Source: Gerris lacustris (Eukaryota; Arthropoda; Insecta; Hemiptera; Gerridae). From it: a stretch of DNA of 64,000 nt. The DNA lies in contig OX578280.1 in NCBI GenBank assembly GCA_951217055.1, positions 58,800,633-58,864,632 of the forward strand, written 5' to 3'. The position numbers and the translations under genes are program-made. Below are positions 46,491-57,604 of this stretch, piece after piece; within the stretch, counting starts at the first letter, position 1; every line of letters starts with the position of its first letter. Under the pieces are notes generated by a model, which had not been told where the DNA came from, ran no database searches, and saw nothing but the letters and a program-made list of their open reading frames with translations.

Positions 46491-47503
46491 AAGGTGCATA
46501 AGGGGATTTCACGATTTTTGTCTCTCCTGGGACTCCTTGAAGCCGTTACACGATTCGAGTATACTTGCTCTAAGTAAATTTGATAAAATCCACTTGGTCC
46601 AAGTGTTTGTAGAGCTTGAAGCATGGTTTACACGGTCCAAGGAGTGGAAGTTTGATACACTAGAAAGTAGAGGTTAAGATAGATTTGTGAAATGTTTTTC
46701 CCTCTAGAACTTTCCAGTTAAATTGTGCTTATTAAGTTTTAAAACAGTGGTGATATATTACAACCTTCTTGGAAACAAAACCCGGCACAACCTCACATCT
46801 TTGTCGATTTTTGACAGCTCATTCTCATAATTTGTCGAATGGGCGGCATTTTTGTTTTCAAAAATTTGGGCCTCGTTCAACTTAACTTGGATGTCGGATG
46901 TCCAAGTTGATTCCCTCTTTACACGATCCAAGTTTGCATGAAAGTAGAGTCAAAGCTGACTTGGTCCAAGTATACTTTGACATAAACCCAGCTTGAGGGT
47001 TATGTTATTCCGTTTATCTTATACCGGCACTGATAATACCCGAGAGGCTGTAAACTGGATTTAGATTAAAATTTATTTTGTGAATATCTAAGCAGTTTTA
47101 TTATACTTTGATATGAATTTATTAAAATAATTTTAGCATTACTCGTAACACATTGATGCAACATTTATTTTATTTGTTACTTTTGATAGATCCATATCTC
47201 ACGAATTAAGAGCTAAATAGATTACGACATTTTATAAGCACTCAACGCAAACTAAAGTGAACACATTTGTTATCTTTTGAGTCAGAATGTATCACTTTCC
47301 AAATGGTTCAAGTTAAATTAGCATGAGATAAGAGAGGAAGTGATCATAAACAGGACGCGAGAGAGATGTGTGGGACTTGGTAATAATTATTCACCTCGTT
47401 TAACTGTTTGTATTTGCTGGGGGTCCAGCAGTCTGCGGCACCAAACAATGAAAACTATAACCACATTATCAAATATATTACACATCAGACGAGAATTTCA
47501 AGC
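46491..47503. other. No gene recognised
   Basis: 46880-47000 repeats GATCCAAGT/TCCAAGTTGA-type words (AACTTGGATGTCGGATGTCC, ACTTGGTCCAAGTATAC), as in an inverted-repeat element. No coding motif. Confidence 0.4.
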
Positions 47504-47585
47504 AAACAATTACAACAATATTCATTCAGGAACCTCTCTGTGCATTTATAGAGATGTTCCTGAATGAATATTGTTGTAATTGTTT
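47504..47585. other. 82-nt near-perfect hairpin
   Basis: 28 bp of perfect complementarity (47504-47531 with 47558-47585) continues inward for 8 more pairs with one mismatch, leaving a 10-nt loop. It sits in otherwise unstructured sequence. Confidence 0.92.
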
Positions 47586-47957
47586 AATATTGTTGAAGTG
47601 TTTAATATTATTGTTTTTGAGTTTATGCATTTATGTGTTATGTATTTTTATGTTTAGTATTGTTTTTTTTTTGTTTTTTTTTAGTTTTTTTTCTTCTTCT
47701 TTTGGGTTTTAGTCCCGATCAACTGCCAGGGTTATTACAGGACGGGGGTTATCGGCCACTTTACTCATCTAATCGATGAGATCATCATCGATTTAGTATT
47801 GTATTTATCATCATCATTTTAGTATTGTTGTATTTAATATTGTTGTAAGTGCTTTACTGAAGAAATAAGCCTAATCATATTATTAAATTCATTATCGACT
47901 TTTGATATTACACTTTTATTTGTGGGATATTATTACTTTTAAGTGTTTAGAAGAAAT
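47586..47957. other. AT-rich, diverged repeat segment
   Basis: 47700-47800 (GGTTATTACAGGACGGGG, TCGATGAGATCATCATCG) corresponds to 29560-29640. The remainder is TTGTTTAGTATTG-rich. Confidence 0.45.
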
Positions 47958-48260
47958 AATAATTAATATAAAAATACCATTTTAAAAAACTGGTCTTATT
48001 TTCAAATGTGCAAAATTTGGGGAAGATTGAAAAACGGGTTCAAAATTGGGGTAATAGGTGTGCGATGAAACTTACGAAGCAAAGTAATATAAGACTATTT
48101 TTTTTTTTTTTTTTTTTTCTGTATTCTTTACCTTAATCCAAAATTTACCTTAGTGCAAAATTTGGGGTAGATTGAAAGACGGGAAGTGATTCAAAATTGG
48201 GGTAAGGGAAACGTGCGATTAAATATTTACAAAGCAAAGTAATATAAGACCAGTAAAAAT
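47958..48260 (+). repeat. Short-TIR repeat with duplicated inner unit, copy 2
   Basis: Same ends and inner units as 46117-46490, in the same orientation, with a deletion in the first unit. Confidence 0.8.
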
Positions 48261-48699
48261 TTACTAAGTATATCCTATCAAAAAGTTGTTAAAGATTTTT
48301 TTTGTTATATATAGTAAAAAAAAAGTCTAGCGTTAATTTAAAAAATAAAAATAAAAAAAAGTCTAATAAAAGTTATTTTGTGAAAAAAAAATAAGAGTAC
48401 GGTTTCCTTATTCGGCAACAGAAGATAATTTTACTGAAAATTATAAGTAAAAAAATCTAAATTTTTAGATTACTTTACTAAAAGCTAGTTTCAAATTAAA
48501 TGGATATTTATTGTTAATTTAATTAGAATTGAGGATAACGAAGATCATTAAAATTAAAAGTTTTTGGATTCACTAACGTTTCATTTTCCTTAATATTTCT
48601 ATGTTTACTAATATTTCCTTTTTCATGACGTAGTAAAAGAATAATGATACTCTATTTATACCTTAATCTTCTCTATATACCTTAATCTACCTACTTGTA

Positions 48700-48765
48700 A
48701 CACTGATTTTTGTTACCACCAAAATTCTTGTATTTAAACTCTGAAGAAGGAAATATAAATACATG

Positions 48766-48850
<85 letters not shown>

Positions 48851-49200
48851 ACTTTTTACAAACAGCATAGCTTATTGCTACCACAAAATTCTTGCATTTA
48901 CACCATGATGAAGGAAATATATATAATTTTTACATATACCACTGATTTTTGTTACCACCACAGTTCTTGTATATTTACACCTTGAAGAAGGAATTTTTTT
49001 TACATATACTACTGATTTTCGTTACCACCACAATTCTTGTACTTAGGTACAGCTTGAAGAAGAAATATATATTATTTTTATGTATACCACTCATTTTTGT
49101 TTCCCTTAAAGTGTACATTTACACCTTGAAGAAGAAAATATTTTTCTGAAACGTCTATAAATCCAAAATGTTGGTTATTATTTTTGACTGATCTTCGTTA
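48700..49200 (+). repeat. Tandem array of about 70-bp units interrupted by (TA)n
   Basis: Units near 48701, 48868, 48939, 49007 and 49086 share ACTGATTTT(T/C)GTTACCACCA, ATTCTTGTA and (C/A)TTGAAGAAGGAAATAT. A (TA)n run of about 35 units (48767-48838) sits in the first unit. The TTGAAGAAG...GAAATAT word recalls the hammerhead-like motif with stem II lost. Confidence 0.85.
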
Positions 49201-50429
49201 TCCTCCATTTCTATAGTCCGAGATTATTTTTTAATCTCTGATCTCGACCTAACTATCTAGTATTTTAGTCTAAACTGAAAAAACTTAAAATTTACGAAAA
49301 TAATTTTATTTCTAATATGACAAACTTTTACTTATCCCTATATTTCATAATCTCGAAGAATTGTGATTTTTAGAAAAATTGGGACAAAATTAAATCGAAG
49401 AGCCATATTTATAACGAGCATTCTAGTGTTATCATCTTAGAAGTAAAATTTTCAGAATGAAAAGTGTTTAAACTCGTATTTTTATCTTACTCGGGAAGTG
49501 TGTTAAGTAAATAATAAAGAAAAATACTGACATTCTTTTAAACAAAATCTTCGAAATCTCAAAACCCTCTTCAAGCAAAGATTGTTTTGATTTTTTTTTT
49601 TCTAAATCTCCTTTTAGGGTAAAGGTTTGTCGAGTTGTCAGCCTAAGCAAGGGACCCCTAGCAAAGCATTATACATTTCTAAAAGCCTTTTTCCCTTGAG
49701 TGTTTGTAAGATGTTGACACCTTCCAAACACACTCTAACCCGGCCTCACCATAAACAGTTTAAAAACTTCTGAAAGCCCGTGTAAAAATAAAGCGCTTTT
49801 AAAAAACATCATTTATCCATGACAAAAGATGTGAACTGCATCATTCACTTTCACCTCAATTTTTGTTAACAGCTGCAGCTGCAGCTACAGATATTATTTA
49901 AAAATATTCAATAAGCCTTTGCAACTTAGTTTAATATTTTTGACAAAGATTGTAAAACTTATATTGACTAAAACGCAAAGAAATATTCTCAGTGTATAGG
50001 CAAAAACAAATATACTATTATACTCTTTTTAAAATTAGTATTAATTTTTGACAGCGCGGGAAAAACGAAAACAATGTGAAGGGGAGCGAATGAGAGCAAT
50101 GGATTTTGAATTTGAGAAGGTGTGGCCAACTAGGCAAATAATAATATCACCGGGTCCACCCCTCCCACAGGCCTGGTGGCTTTATTTTTTGCCTCATATA
50201 GTTTGGCCAAACTGAGTGTTAAAAGTTGATACTAATTTTAATAAGAGTAGGGGGCAGACTGATTTTAACTCAACCCATAAAGTTTTTCAAAATATTCCCT
50301 AAAGTGGTCATCACCAGAAGACCAAAGACTTTATCACAAACTAATTAGTTTGTAGGTACATTTGTTTTGGGTCAATATCACTAACAGTAATCTAAATGTT
50401 CGTAACTTAATTAAATTATGCTCTAGTGA
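49201..50429. other. No gene recognised
   Basis: AT-rich; nothing identified. Confidence 0.5.
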
Positions 50430-50890
50430 TGGCCATCATGAATGAAGCGTTTGCAAAGCCCTGTCTGGAAGTCCAAAGAAATGTTGCTAACAACAAAGCT
50501 ATAAGAACAAGGCTATGAGTCATGGATGTCCGAGGCTTGAGAACAAGGACTGAAGTTTGTTCCTGTTAACTGCTGGGATCTTTTGGCCCAAACCTTTTCT
50601 ACGAAGCTCTGGACAATACGGCTGAAGAACCTATTACGTATGAGATTCAAAGCAGAAAATGGGCACACGCTGAGGAAGCCATAAGAGTACTGAAAGAGTA
50701 AAACCCGCAGGGGGTCTGGGGGCATGGAAGGACCAAGAGTCCACTGGAACCAAGACTGCTGGAGACGTAGAGTAAGCAAAAAGATAGCTAATTTAGGAGA
50801 GAACTAGAAGGACCTTTATCCAAAAACAGAGTTCGATGGAGCTGCTTTGTTGAAGGCATGTGCTCCTAAAGGAGCGATAGGGATAGGGAT
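50430..50890 (+). pseudogene. Possible relic of a non-LTR element C-terminus
   Basis: A less AT-rich stretch with purine-rich codons reads GPRVHWNQDCWRRR and later LLKACAPKG on the plus strand. It vaguely resembles the GRPRxRW and W..L..A ends of non-LTR ORF2 proteins. Stops are present. Weak call. Confidence 0.25.
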
Positions 50891-52544
50891 AGTAGTAGTA
50901 GTAAGGGGGCGGGGAGGCCAAGCCTGGCAACTAGACCGCATTCGGGTCCTTTTTTCATATACATAGGATAGGGATAGGGATAAGACATTAGTTAGTAAGT
51001 AAGTTCAGCATCATAAAACTGTAGAAGATGTTAAGAAAACAAAACTTCATGGGAAACAATTATACGTTTGATTTACATTTTTTCAAAGCCAATCAGAGAA
51101 TTCCTTAGATTGGACGTAGCATATCACACAATATTTTTAGTGAATACATCTTCAAGAGTAAGAAGTACGCCATAGCGCTCCGACTACTTAAAATACCTCA
51201 AACTCAAAGAAACACAAAATAAACAGATTTGCTGAGCTTGTTTGTTGATGCTTTTAGGTTAACATAACCATGATAAATACTTCCTCTGATGAAGGGATTA
51301 TTCCAGATTACTTTTCGATTGCGATTATTAAGTAAAAGTAAAAGAACTTCGTACTTCAAACTATTTGAGACCTGACCTTATTATGATGGCTCTTATGTAA
51401 AGGAAGTCTAAATACCCAAAACCACTTCTGATGTCATCGTCAATTGAAAATAATCATTTAAATAGGTAACGTGTTGTTTCTATCGTTTTTGGTTATTTAA
51501 CATACAAATTTAAATTTAAAAGAATACGTCATTCATCTCTCAATCGAATTTTGCCTAAGGAAATTTTGAATTTTTGAAGACAACATCAAAACTTCGTTAT
51601 TTAGAATGGTAGCAATATCTCCGTTACCTACAGTTAGCTCAGAATACACATAGTTAATATTGAATATAAAACCTGTTTCGACCACGTTAGTTGGTTTTCG
51701 TAGTTAACATGTTTCACTGATAAATTTATAACTTTACCTCTTTTTAATTTTATTCACTATGACTTTGAGTTTAGTTAAATCCAAGTTGAAAGAACTTTTC
51801 AAACATTTATTACTAACTCCGTTTGAAATTAAGTGCGCTAATAAAACAGTTCGTAATAAATTAACTATAGTAATAAACAAACATAGTTGTACAATATAAT
51901 ATTTATTTGGAAGTTGAAATAACGTGTTCAAACTGTTTCTTCCTTTTTTGAAATGATGCCAAATTGACTCATATATTATAATAGTTTGCATCTTAATTAC
52001 CTATTTTACTTTTAGACTATAAATACGTTTGTACCAATTAAATTAACGTTATTTGCCCAAGATTTTAACTTATTTATTATTTTACCAATAAAATATATCT
52101 GTTACTTCAAACTTATCGAAATACAACTCGAAAGATATTTCAACTTGTGAAGCGAATAAATATATTTTTATATACGTTACAATTCCTAATTTATTATAGG
52201 TAGAGTATACATAAAACGTATTAAAAATATATAGACATTAGACATAAAATAATTTGCATTTCTTTGTAAGAAAGAGTTACAAAATATTCTTTAAGATAAT
52301 ATTGCAAATAGAATTCTAATTTAAACTTCTAATTTAAATGTAAATGATATTGATAATAATTTATAATTAAAGCAAATTTTGAATGTATGTGGAGTGACTA
52401 AATTTAAAAATTATAACTATTTTAAAACTCACCTTTATTTTAACTAGATTAAAAAAGTATGGAAAGAATAATTTAATATATTGGTTTTTAGTCTTCTTAA
52501 ATAATTTTAATCCAAACTTGATGAAAATGTAAATTATCATTACA
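50891..52544. other. No gene recognised
   Basis: AT-rich. A GGGATAGGGATAGGGATA run is near 50877 and again near 50968. Confidence 0.5.
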
Positions 52545-53113
52545 AAAAAACCGGTCCGAGACAACTCAGAAAAACTTTCTCGTAATTACTTAGCCCAGTG
52601 TTTTCCATTTACATATTACTTTTCGTGTTTTCGTAGGTAAATTTAATTATAATTGAACATTTCATAAAAATAAGTTCTCCTTGGTGGGGCATTGAACCCG
52701 GCCTCTTTCCGTCCCAGTTTAAAGCTATTTTCTCAGAAACTAGATTTTTACCGGGAAAACGGCTAATATCGTTAGATTTGTATAAAAATGGTCTGCATTT
52801 TAGAATTTTTTAATTAAAATCGTCGGAACCGTTTTCAAAAAATATTTATTTTTTGCACATTTTCTCAGAGTTTTTGGGGGGTAGCGTCCCCCAAATTTGG
52901 AGCTAAAATTCATTTCTCAATTTCGCCTTGGAATATGATTTTTTCTGAACATGTATGACAAATTTCGTCAAAATCGGCCTATTAAATAAGGCTTTTTAGG
53001 ACAGACAGACATATTTTAAATACCACTTTTTTGGGTCCTTTGGACTCAAAGGACCTCAAAACTTGCAAATGCATCAAAATCTCCAAATCCATCACAATTC
53101 TTTCTCTTTATAT
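52545..53113 (+). repeat. Repeat family F, left arm of an inverted pair
   Basis: It runs from CCGGTCCGAGACAACTCAG through TTAGCCCAGTGTTTTCCATTTA, a tRNA-like CATTGAACCCGGCCTCTTTCC, AAAGCTATTTTCTCAG, GGGAAAACGG and ACAAATTTCGTCAAAATCGG to TTTCTCTTTATATAAGAAAGT. It matches 54300-54755 in reverse. Confidence 0.8.
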
Positions 53114-53701
53114 AAGAAAGTAAAAAGAGGTCAATCCGCGGTATGTAAGTACAGAAATAAATTTATATTTATATAAATGAAATTAAAAAAATCACCGGTT
53201 ACGCAGCCAGACTACTAAATGATTTATTTAAATCGTCTGCCAAAGTAAGGGTTCAAAAATCTTTTAATTTATTTATGGTAAATAAGATTTTTTAATGTTT
53301 ACTCGATCAGTTTATTGACAATCTGAATATTATTAAACTGGCTACTACATTTATTACATATTTCATATATCGTTAACGTTATCTAATTCCTATTATCTAA
53401 AAATGGTTCCGATTATTTTGATTATAACCTTCAATTTGATAAATCCATTTAATTCTAAATTTAAGTAGTTTTCCTTCGAAAAAAATCTTGATCATTTTTA
53501 TAGGTGAGAGGTCGAGTTCGAATTCTCACCGGAATACCGGTGAGAAATAATTTTTATTGTGACTTTTAATAAAGTATTTAATAATAGTTTTACATAACTA
53601 TCGAAACCCGAAGCAACTAACAAATTGAATTTTTTAAACTCTGGACGAAGGAATTATACGCATAACATGAGATACTTTAGAATGAGTTGTATTGGTCAGA
53701 T
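53114..53701. other. Spacer with a tRNA B-box-like segment
   Basis: 53505-53560 contains GGTCGAGTTCGAATTCTCACCGG followed by GAAATAATTTTTATTG, like family F fragments elsewhere. No gene. Confidence 0.5.
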
Positions 53702-54010
53702 TTTGCTTCCGAGCTTACCGAAGCTAACGGAAGCTATGTGATCGATCTGAAGAACAACATTTTTTTCTGTCTTTGAATTCAAAAATTCCAATACAGATAT
53801 CCGTTTCAGACATCAGGGAACATTTTGGTCTAGTGTCTGTATTCTGTCGTTCAATTTCGACGTATATCTTAAAAGCTACTCGTCCAATTTTAAAGAAATT
53901 TGGAAGTTAGGACATTATTAGCCCATTGTTGCTCCCATATAAATTTCAACCTAATTTTATTTTAAACTGATTAATTTGGCTTTTTGGGTTCTCCAAAAAG
54001 CCGATATAAG
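53702..54010 (+). repeat. GCTTCCG-hairpin repeat family, copy 3
   Basis: GCTTCCGAGCTTACCGAAGC...CGGAAGC, GATATCCGTTTCAGACATCA, GTGTCTGTATTCTGTCG and TTGCTCCCATATAAATTTCAA, in the same order as the copy at 43.8 kb. Confidence 0.75.
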
Positions 54011-54299
54011 GAACGATTAGTCTCTAAATTATATTTTTTATCATAAAATATATTTTATCAGAACAAAAATGTTCAACATTATTTTATACTCATTCTAAAA
54101 AAAAGGTCTAGATGCCATTAATCGCAGACCTGATTGGGTTCCCTGAGAGGTGAAAATGCAGTCCCCGATGTCAAATGTTAATAATTTGTTAGTCAGTTTA
54201 ACACATATTACAGAAAACTCCACACCACCATCATCAACATTCCTCTCTTTCGGTGAAGCCAACAAAGCAAATATGCCACCACAAGTTTTAAAGTATAAG

Positions 54300-54755
54300 T
54301 ATTTTAATGACGCGAAAAATCGATTTTGAGATTTTGATGGATTTACACGTTTGGAGGTTCCTTGAGTCCAAAAAAGTTTGTTTTTTTAAAAAAATGTCTT
54401 TATAAAAAACTCTGGAAAGACGTGACAAAATTGAAAACGTTTTCGACGAATTTGATTATATAAAATCCTAAACTATAATCAGTTTAAATACTAATCTAAC
54501 GATAAAAGCCATTTTCCCGGGGAAAATGTAGTTCCTGAGAAAATAGCTTTAAACGCAGACGGAGAGAGGCCGGGTTCGATTCCTTGCCGAAAAAAAATTT
54601 ATTTTTATGATACATTTTGATAAAATGTTCAATAATAATTAAATGTATGTACCTACGAAAACGCGAAAACTAATAAATGGAAAACACTGGGCTGAGTAAT
54701 TATGAACTCGTAAATGAGAAAATTTGTCTGAGTTGTCTCGGACCGATTTTTTTTT
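54300..54755 (-). repeat. Repeat family F, right arm of the inverted pair
   Basis: Reverse complement of the left-arm blocks, including GGCCGGGTTCGATTCC (54565-54585) and TGGAAAACACTGGGCTGAGTAATTA. The pair would form a stem of roughly 450 bp around a 1.2-kb spacer if transcribed. Confidence 0.8.
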
Positions 54756-55012
54756 CTTTTGGCTAGTAATAACATTGTTACTATTAGACGAGCGGCTCTC
54801 AAAGTTTGCAAACAGAGTTTATAAATAGACTATAAAAATAGACAGCTGTCTTTTCGTTCTCATACTCTCACTCAGATTTGAATATGAGCTTAGCATAAGA
54901 TTACATTTAAATTCATAACTACTACATTTTTTTCAATATCAAAGTATGAAATATAAAGAATTAATAAAATGTTGAGTTTTCTAATAGAGTCAAAATTTAA
55001 TTTTCTATTTAT

Positions 55013-55340
55013 TATTACTTCCGAGCTTACGAATGCATTGTGACCGCTCTGAAGAATGAAAATTTTCATACTTCAGAATTTTTCATGTATCCGATTTCAA
55101 AAATTCCAACACAGAAATCCGTTTCAGACATCAAGGAACACTTTTAGCCCGTGTCTGTCAGTCATTCAATATTTTCCAACCAACATATCTTAAAAACTAT
55201 CGTTTTTTTTCTATTGTTGGACCCAAATAAGTTCCAACCTCTTGCGCCCAATTGTTTCTTTTCCACATGCACACAACTTTTTACCACCTATACATCTTTA
55301 AAAGTACTCTACTGATATTTAAGAAATTTGGATGATTGGT
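55013..55340 (+). repeat. GCTTCCG-hairpin repeat family, copy 4 (decayed)
   Basis: ACTTCCGAGCTTACGAATGC lacks part of the hairpin. Later blocks (ATCCGTTTCAGACATCAAGG, GTGTCTGTCAGTC, AGTTCCAACCTCTTGCGCCC) are conserved. Confidence 0.7.
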
Positions 55341-57370
55341 CGAATGTAACCCACAGATGGTTCTATAATAATTTCTACCGTCTGCCCTTATAAACTTTTG
55401 CTAAATTGTTACATTCATTCCTGTAAACAATCAAAACAATTGACAGATTTAAAAAATCACAGGGAAGTACTTGCGTCCAAGTTCTTTTTAGGGTTTTGTA
55501 GATGATTAAGCATACCCGTTATGAAATAATGATATATTTTCTTCGATCCCTCGGGGGGTCACAATGTTTTTCATCGGTAATAAAGATAATATAAATTACA
55601 TTCTTCAGGAAATTTTCATCGCCCCATAATAAGGTATTAGCATGAATTATTTCAAAATTTTAAGACCAGCCGTTATATAGTTTTGGGGGGGGATTTTTTT
55701 TGGGGGTATATTTTGATTTTTTTACCCAATAAGGAATGCAAAATTTAAAAAGCACACATATTTGCGTCCTACTCTTTCATTTGATACCCCACTCGAAAAT
55801 TAAAAAAAATTGAGTTTACCACATTATTGCGAATAGCGCATGCGCATAATTAAGTTTGAACTTCTGTATATTTTTCCTCTGGTTGGGTCAAAACGTTGAA
55901 CCAGTGTTTCAAATTTCAGCACTTTCGCTTAAACGGTTCGGGCCCTATGAAACAAAGAGCGACGGACAGACGGACACATCACCCTCGGCATAAGGGTTTT
56001 GAGAAGTATCTACAAAACCCTAAAAAAGGGTGATCAATTAAATAAATTAGTCGATAATGTATTTGTAAAAAAAAAGTAGCAAATTAAAAAAGCAAATTAA
56101 AGTTTAGGGGGAGCAAAAATCTTGTCTCTCAGTAACTATAAAAATCCTAACATTTAGACATTAGTTCTAAGATTGATTGAAACACGACTTAAATTTAATT
56201 AGTAGAATGATTAACTATATTGTTGCAAATCAATAAAGACCAGTGATGTCTAATTTAATATATATATATATATATATATATTAATTGATAATATCATTAG
56301 TGACTGTGAAATGAGATCAGGTAGTGAAACGGTTTACACTAATCATTTGCTACAATTTAACTTAATAGTATTAATCATTCAAATTTAATCAATACAAGCA
56401 GCTATTGCAATAACCCATTTGAATTAATCAACTTAGATAACGTGATGGAGTTTGGACCTCAATTAGTGTCTCAAACCATGTGATTCTATGACTGATGTTC
56501 CAACACCACGTGGTCTGGAACCTAGACCTTATTAGATCCAACTTGATTTGAGATTTAACGCGTTAGATTTTGTAAATTTTTAAAGTAAAATTTAAATTGT
56601 TTCTTGATATAAATTTCATTCAAATTAATTGTATTATTTTTAATTATCTTGTTTATTTTGTTGAGAAATGTTAAAAATAGATTTGGTTTCTTGCATTATA
56701 CTGGTACTTTTAAAGGAGATCAAAGAGGATCCACATTACTAACGGTTTAAGCGAGTGTGTAACTATCTATTTTTCTGTTGTGCGAGGGGAGGGAGTGAGG
56801 GAGGGACTGTAATGGTATTCTACTTAGTCATTAGACATGGGTAGAATGTGAACAGGAAGAGAAAAATCTCATATTTGTTGGGAGACAAGGGACGGACTAT
56901 AGATAGTCGGCATGGTTAGTTGGCCCCCCTGGGTCTCGACTGCACGGGTTTTCTAAACATAGACGATACCAGCTCCGCGGTGTCACTCAACCTTTCCACG
57001 TCTCCTTACCTCAGACTACGAGGTAAACGTCTACTGCTTTCACACAAACTACCCTAAGACCTTAGACCTGGAACTGACATGAGGCGAAGAGTAACATAAC
57101 ACTACGTCAGGACTTGTGGCATCCATGTCTGATCCATCCGGCTTTTTTCCACCCTTCGGAATCACCCACAATCTTTGGGTTAACCACCTTAAAATCCCCT
57201 TAAAATAAAAACCTTCCCCTCATGCCTCATGTAAATACCAAACCGATTTTTATCCTACTATTTTCCTAAATGACATGACAAAGTCTGCTCCCAGAAGCAG
57301 AATACGAACTAATGCAGAATAAGTGAGGCTAAATGATCGCTTGTGAGTAATATAATTAAGCATTATTTTT
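55341..57370. other. No gene recognised
   Basis: 55910-55980 carries TTTCAAATTTCAGCAC...GACGGACAGACGGACACATC. A (TA)n run lies at 56260-56281. A higher-GC patch at 56900-57250 has no recognisable coding motif. Confidence 0.45.
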
Positions 57371-57604
57371 CGTAGAACATAAAGCATTCTTTATCGCAGA
57401 ACATAAAGCATTCATTATCGCTGATCATAAAGCATTCTTTTTCGCAGAACATAAAGCATTCTTTATCGCAGAACATGAAGCATTCTTTATGGCAGAATAT
57501 AAAGCATTCTTTATCGCAGAACATAAAGCATTCTTAATGGCAGAACATAAAGCATTCTTTTTTCGCAGAACATAAAGCATTCTTTTATCGCAGAACATAA
57601 AGCT
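57371..57604 (+). repeat. 24-bp minisatellite, about 10 copies
   Basis: Unit CGCAGAACATAAAGCATTCTTTAT with scattered substitutions and two units lengthened by 1-2 T. There are no unique spacers, so this is not a CRISPR array. Confidence 0.97.

Noticed and set aside
49860..49895. GCAGCTGCAGCTGCAGCT as a coding polyglutamine or polyalanine tract
   Set aside because: Only a few units, with stops in all nearby frames.
56900..57250. Higher-GC patch as an exon or CpG-rich promoter
   Set aside because: No open frame of useful length and no promoter motif; probably an old repeat.
57371..57604. CRISPR-like array of 24-bp repeats
   Set aside because: There are no spacers: the units are directly adjacent and drift gradually. 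The genome is eukaryotic.
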